Of a DNA stretch of 64,000 nucleotides, positions 60,710 to 64,000 are shown piece by piece (position 1 is the first letter of the stretch; every line of letters begins with the position of its first letter). Source of the stretch: an uncultured Propionibacteriaceae bacterium (GTDB lineage: Bacteria > Actinomycetota > Actinomycetes > Propionibacteriales > Propionibacteriaceae); the NCBI GenBank assembly GCA_936924635.1, contig CAKZHP010000132.1, forward strand, positions 67,680-131,679. Direction: 5' to 3'. The translations under genes and the position numbers were made by a program. The notes under the pieces were generated by a model. The model was given only the letters and a program-made list of their open reading frames with translations. It was not told the origin of the DNA and made no database searches.

Positions 60710-61360
60710 TCAGCGCCTGACGGAGAACCGGTAGCCCACGTTGCGCACCGTGGAGATGAGGCTCTCGTGCTCGGGGCCGAGCTTGGAGCGCAGGCGGCGG
60801 ACGTGCACGTCGACCGTGCGCGTGCCGCCGTAGTAGTCGTAGCCCCAGACCTCGGCGAGCAGGTGCTCGCGCGAGAACACCCGTCCAGGGTGCTGCACGA
60901 GGTACTTCAGCAGCTCGAACTCCGTGTAGGTGAGGTCGAGCACCTCGTCGTCGAGGGTGACGGAGTACGCGGCCTCGTCGATCACCACGCCGCCGCCGCT
61001 GATGACCTCCGGGCCGCGCTCTGCCGGGGGCGTGAGGAGCCGGAGCCTGGCCTCGTACTCGGCCGGGCCGGCACCGGCAAGCACGAAGTCGGCACATCCC
61101 CACTCGATGGTGAAGACCGAGAGCGCGGCTGCGGGCAGCACGGCCAGACGGGGCACGACGACGTCTGCCGACGCGAAGAGCTGGCAGCACGCGCGCGCAG
61201 CCACGAGATCCGTACGCGCGTCGACGATCACGGCATCGCAGGCGGCAGAGTCGGTGAGCACCTGGTCGGCGAAGCACCGGACCACGACGGTGTGAGGGAG
61301 CAACGACAGCTCCGGGAGCGGTGCCGGACCCGCCTCGGGGGTGACGAGCAGAAGGTGCAC
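60710..61360 (-). CDS. glnR: Nitrogen regulator GlnR (OmpR family, atypical receiver)
   Basis: 216 residues. The N-terminal receiver-like domain is degenerate (LLLVTPEAGPAPLPELSLLP, CDAVIVDARTDLVAARACCQ) and lacks a normal phosphorylation pocket, as in GlnR of mycobacteria and streptomycetes. C-terminal winged helix: LTYTEFELLKYLVQHPGRVF, EVWGYDYYGGTRTVDVHVRR and LISTVRNVGYRFSV. Overall similarity and the nearby mshD match the mycobacterial glnR-mshD arrangement. GTG start with GAGGAG upstream; divergent from the MoaD-like gene. Confidence 0.9.
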   Translation of the reverse strand: MHLLLVTPEAGPAPLPELSLLPHTVVVRCFADQVLTDSAACDAVIVDARTDLVAARACCQLFASADVVVPRLAVLPAAALSVFTIEWGCADFVLAGAGPAEYEARLRLLTPPAERGPEVISGGGVVIDEAAYSVTLDDEVLDLTYTEFELLKYLVQHPGRVFSREHLLAEVWGYDYYGGTRTVDVHVRRLRSKLGPEHESLISTVRNVGYRFSVRR

Positions 61361-61386
61361 ACCTGCTCCTCTCCTCGGGGAGGGCT

Positions 61387-61392
61387 CAGAAT
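61387..61392 (+). promoter_or_regulatory. -10 box of a likely leaderless transcript
   Basis: CAGAAT, then AACGGC, then ATG 61399. A weaker match than the TANNNT sites. Confidence 0.4.
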
Positions 61393-61398
61393 AACGGC

Positions 61399-61653
61399 AT
61401 GGCACAGGTAGGCATCCGGTACTGGGCATCGGTGAGAGCGGCCGCCGGCGTGGAGCGTGACGAGGTGGCAGCGGGCACCGTGGCGGAGGCGCTCGATGCG
61501 GCGCGCAGGCTGCACCCCGGCCCGGAGTTCGCGCGGGTGCTCGGCCTGTGCTCGCTGCTCCGCAACGGCGTCCGCGTGTCGGACGAGCAACGCCATGAAC
61601 CGCTGACAGGCGACGTGGAGATCGAGGCGCTGCCGCCGTTCGCGGGGGGCTGA
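61399..61653 (+). CDS. MoaD/ThiS family sulfur carrier protein
   Basis: 84 residues, ubiquitin-like. VGIRYWASVRAAAGVERDEV, LLRNGVRVSD and the C-terminal Gly-Gly (LPPFAGG) that accepts sulfur as a thiocarboxylate. Probably the small subunit of molybdopterin synthase. No other molybdenum cofactor gene is nearby. Confidence 0.88.
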   Translation: MAQVGIRYWASVRAAAGVERDEVAAGTVAEALDAARRLHPGPEFARVLGLCSLLRNGVRVSDEQRHEPLTGDVEIEALPPFAGG

Positions 61654-61699
61654 CCGACGGGCGCACGCGGTGGTGGCCGGTGCGCCCCGGTGCGGGCGA

Positions 61700-61705
61700 T
61701 AGCGT
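61700..61705 (+). promoter_or_regulatory. -10 box of a likely leaderless dtd transcript
   Basis: TAGCGT, then CGTGGC, then ATG 61712. Confidence 0.5.
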
Positions 61706-61711
61706 CGTGGC

Positions 61712-62137
61712 ATGCGGGTGGTGGTGCAGCGAGCGACATCGGGCTCGGTGACGGTCGACGGGTCGGTGGTCGGGCGGCTGCCCTCGCCCGGCCTGGTGGT
61801 GCTCGTCGGCGTGACCGGGACCGATACCGCCGCCGACGCCGACCGGTTGGCCGACAAGGTGTGGCAGCTGCGCATCCTCGACGGTGAGCGGTCGGCCGCT
61901 GACCTGGGCGCCCCCATGCTCGTCATCAGCCAGTTCACCCTGTACGCAGACACCCGCAAGGGGCGCCGCCCGTCGTGGAACGCCGCCGCCCCTGGACCTG
62001 TCGCGGAGCCCTTGGTCGAGGCGTTCGTCTCGTCCCTGCGGTCGCGCGGTGCGTACGTGGAGACCGGCCGCTTCGGCGCGATGATGGAGGTCGCCCTGGT
62101 GAACAGAGGGCCGTACACGCTGATCCTCGACAGCTGA
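61712..62137 (+). CDS. dtd: D-aminoacyl-tRNA deacylase
   Basis: 141 residues. Frees tRNA from mischarged D-amino acids and glycine. MRVVVQRATSGSVTVDGSVV, GLVVLVGVTGTDT, the catalytic SQFTLYADTRKGRRPSW, and a C-terminal NRGPYTLILDS in place of the usual NDGPVTLILD-type motif with its Gly-cisPro. The cross-subunit Gly-Pro is kept. Confidence 0.94.
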   Translation: MRVVVQRATSGSVTVDGSVVGRLPSPGLVVLVGVTGTDTAADADRLADKVWQLRILDGERSAADLGAPMLVISQFTLYADTRKGRRPSWNAAAPGPVAEPLVEAFVSSLRSRGAYVETGRFGAMMEVALVNRGPYTLILDS

Positions 62138-62235
62138 CGCCGCCCCGCAAGGCCATGTGGTCTGCCGCGTCACTCGAGCCAGCAGGCGCGGACCAGTGCG
62201 CCAGCAGGGGCGGCGCCCCACCGGCGCAGCTGGTC

Positions 62236-62264
62236 TGGGCAGGCGGCGTGCGAGCCGGTAGACT
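62236..62264 (+). promoter_or_regulatory. Possible upstream rRNA promoter (P1)
   Basis: TGGGCA (-35, 4 of 6), 17-nt spacer, TAGACT (-10). It lies upstream of two perfect hairpins that may stop or attenuate it. Confidence 0.4.
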
Positions 62265-62290
62265 AGTCCCTCGCGGCCGACCCCTGCAGC

Positions 62291-62344
62291 CCGCCGGCAC
62301 CACCGGCGGATCCTGGGAGGCTCGCGGCGCTGCCACTGGCAGCG
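62291..62344 (+). terminator. Two tandem perfect hairpins upstream of the rRNA promoter
   Basis: CCGCCGG/CCGGCGG with a 5-nt loop (62291-62309), and CGCTGCC/GGCAGCG with a 3-nt loop (62328-62344). They may insulate the rRNA operon from dtd transcription. Confidence 0.5.
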
Positions 62345-62364
62345 GAGCGGCCCCGGAAGCGGAT

Positions 62365-62393
62365 TTGACACCGTCAGCGGCCGTGACTAATGT
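62365..62393 (+). promoter_or_regulatory. Strong rRNA promoter
   Basis: TTGACA (consensus -35) at 62365-62370, exactly 17 nt, TAATGT (-10) at 62388-62393. It is the best sigma-70-type promoter in the window, about 250 nt before the mature 16S. Confidence 0.85.
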
Positions 62394-62644
62394 AGTCCGA
62401 GTTGCCCCAAGCGGCGGCTGAGAGGCCAAAGCGCGGGTCGCACCCGAAACTTGAGAACTCAACAGCGTGCTTAAAGTCAATGCCAAATAATGCACATTTT
62501 TTGTGCCCCGTCTGGCCGGCTCTTTTGTGGGTTTGGTCAGCGGTTCCTTTGATGATTGATGAACGACCAGTTTGTGGTCATTTGTCAGGTTGTCGAATGA
62601 TTTGTTGAGATGGTTGAGGGGCTTATGGGCCCATGCCTGTGGTT
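62394..62644 (+). other. 16S rRNA leader
   Basis: The leader is much richer in A and T than the coding DNA around it. It contains TTGAGAACTCAACAGCGTGC at 62452-62471, a leader motif repeatedly seen before actinobacterial rRNA genes, and T-rich stretches likely to take part in antitermination and RNase III pairing with the 16S-23S spacer. No gene seen. Confidence 0.6.

Positions 62645-64000
<1,356 letters not shown>

Overview
This window comes from a high-GC actinobacterium, most likely a member of the Propionibacteriaceae or a near relative. Three things point there. The 3' end is a 16S rRNA gene with actinobacterial signatures. Mycothiol genes are present (mycothiol synthase mshD and mycothione reductase). 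Several gene orders are typical of Actinobacteria: disA near radA; asd-proC followed by a BldC-like gene and ribosomal protein bS22; the histidine phosphatase-resA-ccdA-resB-ccsB set; and glnR near mshD and ppk. I would not name a genus.

Layout. 1-1.7 kb holds the end of a trehalose-forming enzyme, treZ. 1.8-14.4 kb mixes housekeeping genes (disA, radA, asd, proC, bldC-like, bS22, glutaredoxin) with small accessory genes (three VOC proteins, a WYL regulator, a CPBP protease-like protein) and at least four broken genes. One of these is a MATE transporter remnant in which a short stretch lies inverted. 14.4-19.0 kb is a tight cytochrome c maturation operon (system II). 19.2-26.5 kb carries an SDR, a secreted RCC1-like protein, mycothione reductase, a lipoprotein of glycoside hydrolase family 3 and two less defined proteins. 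26.5-30.7 kb is pstSCAB, with a PHO-box-like repeat upstream and a strong stem-loop between pstS and pstC.

30.8-49 kb is a large carbohydrate catabolic region. It has an SDR plus a flavoprotein dehydrogenase; an eight-gene operon (sugar-binding lipoprotein, two permeases, two amidohydrolase-like proteins, a DegT aminotransferase, an epimerase-like protein and a DapA-like aldolase/lyase); a divergent Gfo/Idh dehydrogenase; and a LacI-controlled module (Gfo/Idh oxidoreductase, sugar isomerase, KDPG-type aldolase and KDG-type kinase). The LacI module has matching palindromic operator candidates at both of its promoters. The substrate cannot be read from sequence; an (amino)sugar acid or cyclitol that drains into 2-keto-3-deoxy intermediates fits the enzymes.

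49-54 kb has an orphan NarL-type regulator with a perfect terminator, convergent with a two-gene unit of unusual fusions: glycosyltransferase-UDP-galactopyranose mutase, then a half glycosyltransferase joined to a clan GH-A glycosidase. 54-62 kb holds the coupled operon mshD-ppk-mutT1-like, a secreted sialidase-like protein, glnR, a MoaD-like protein and dtd. The window ends in the promoter, leader and most of a 16S rRNA gene.

Two signals run through the whole window. Many genes start 6-8 nt after a TANNNT-type -10 box and have no ribosome binding site, which suggests leaderless transcripts. The palindrome CGTACG is several times more frequent than base composition predicts.
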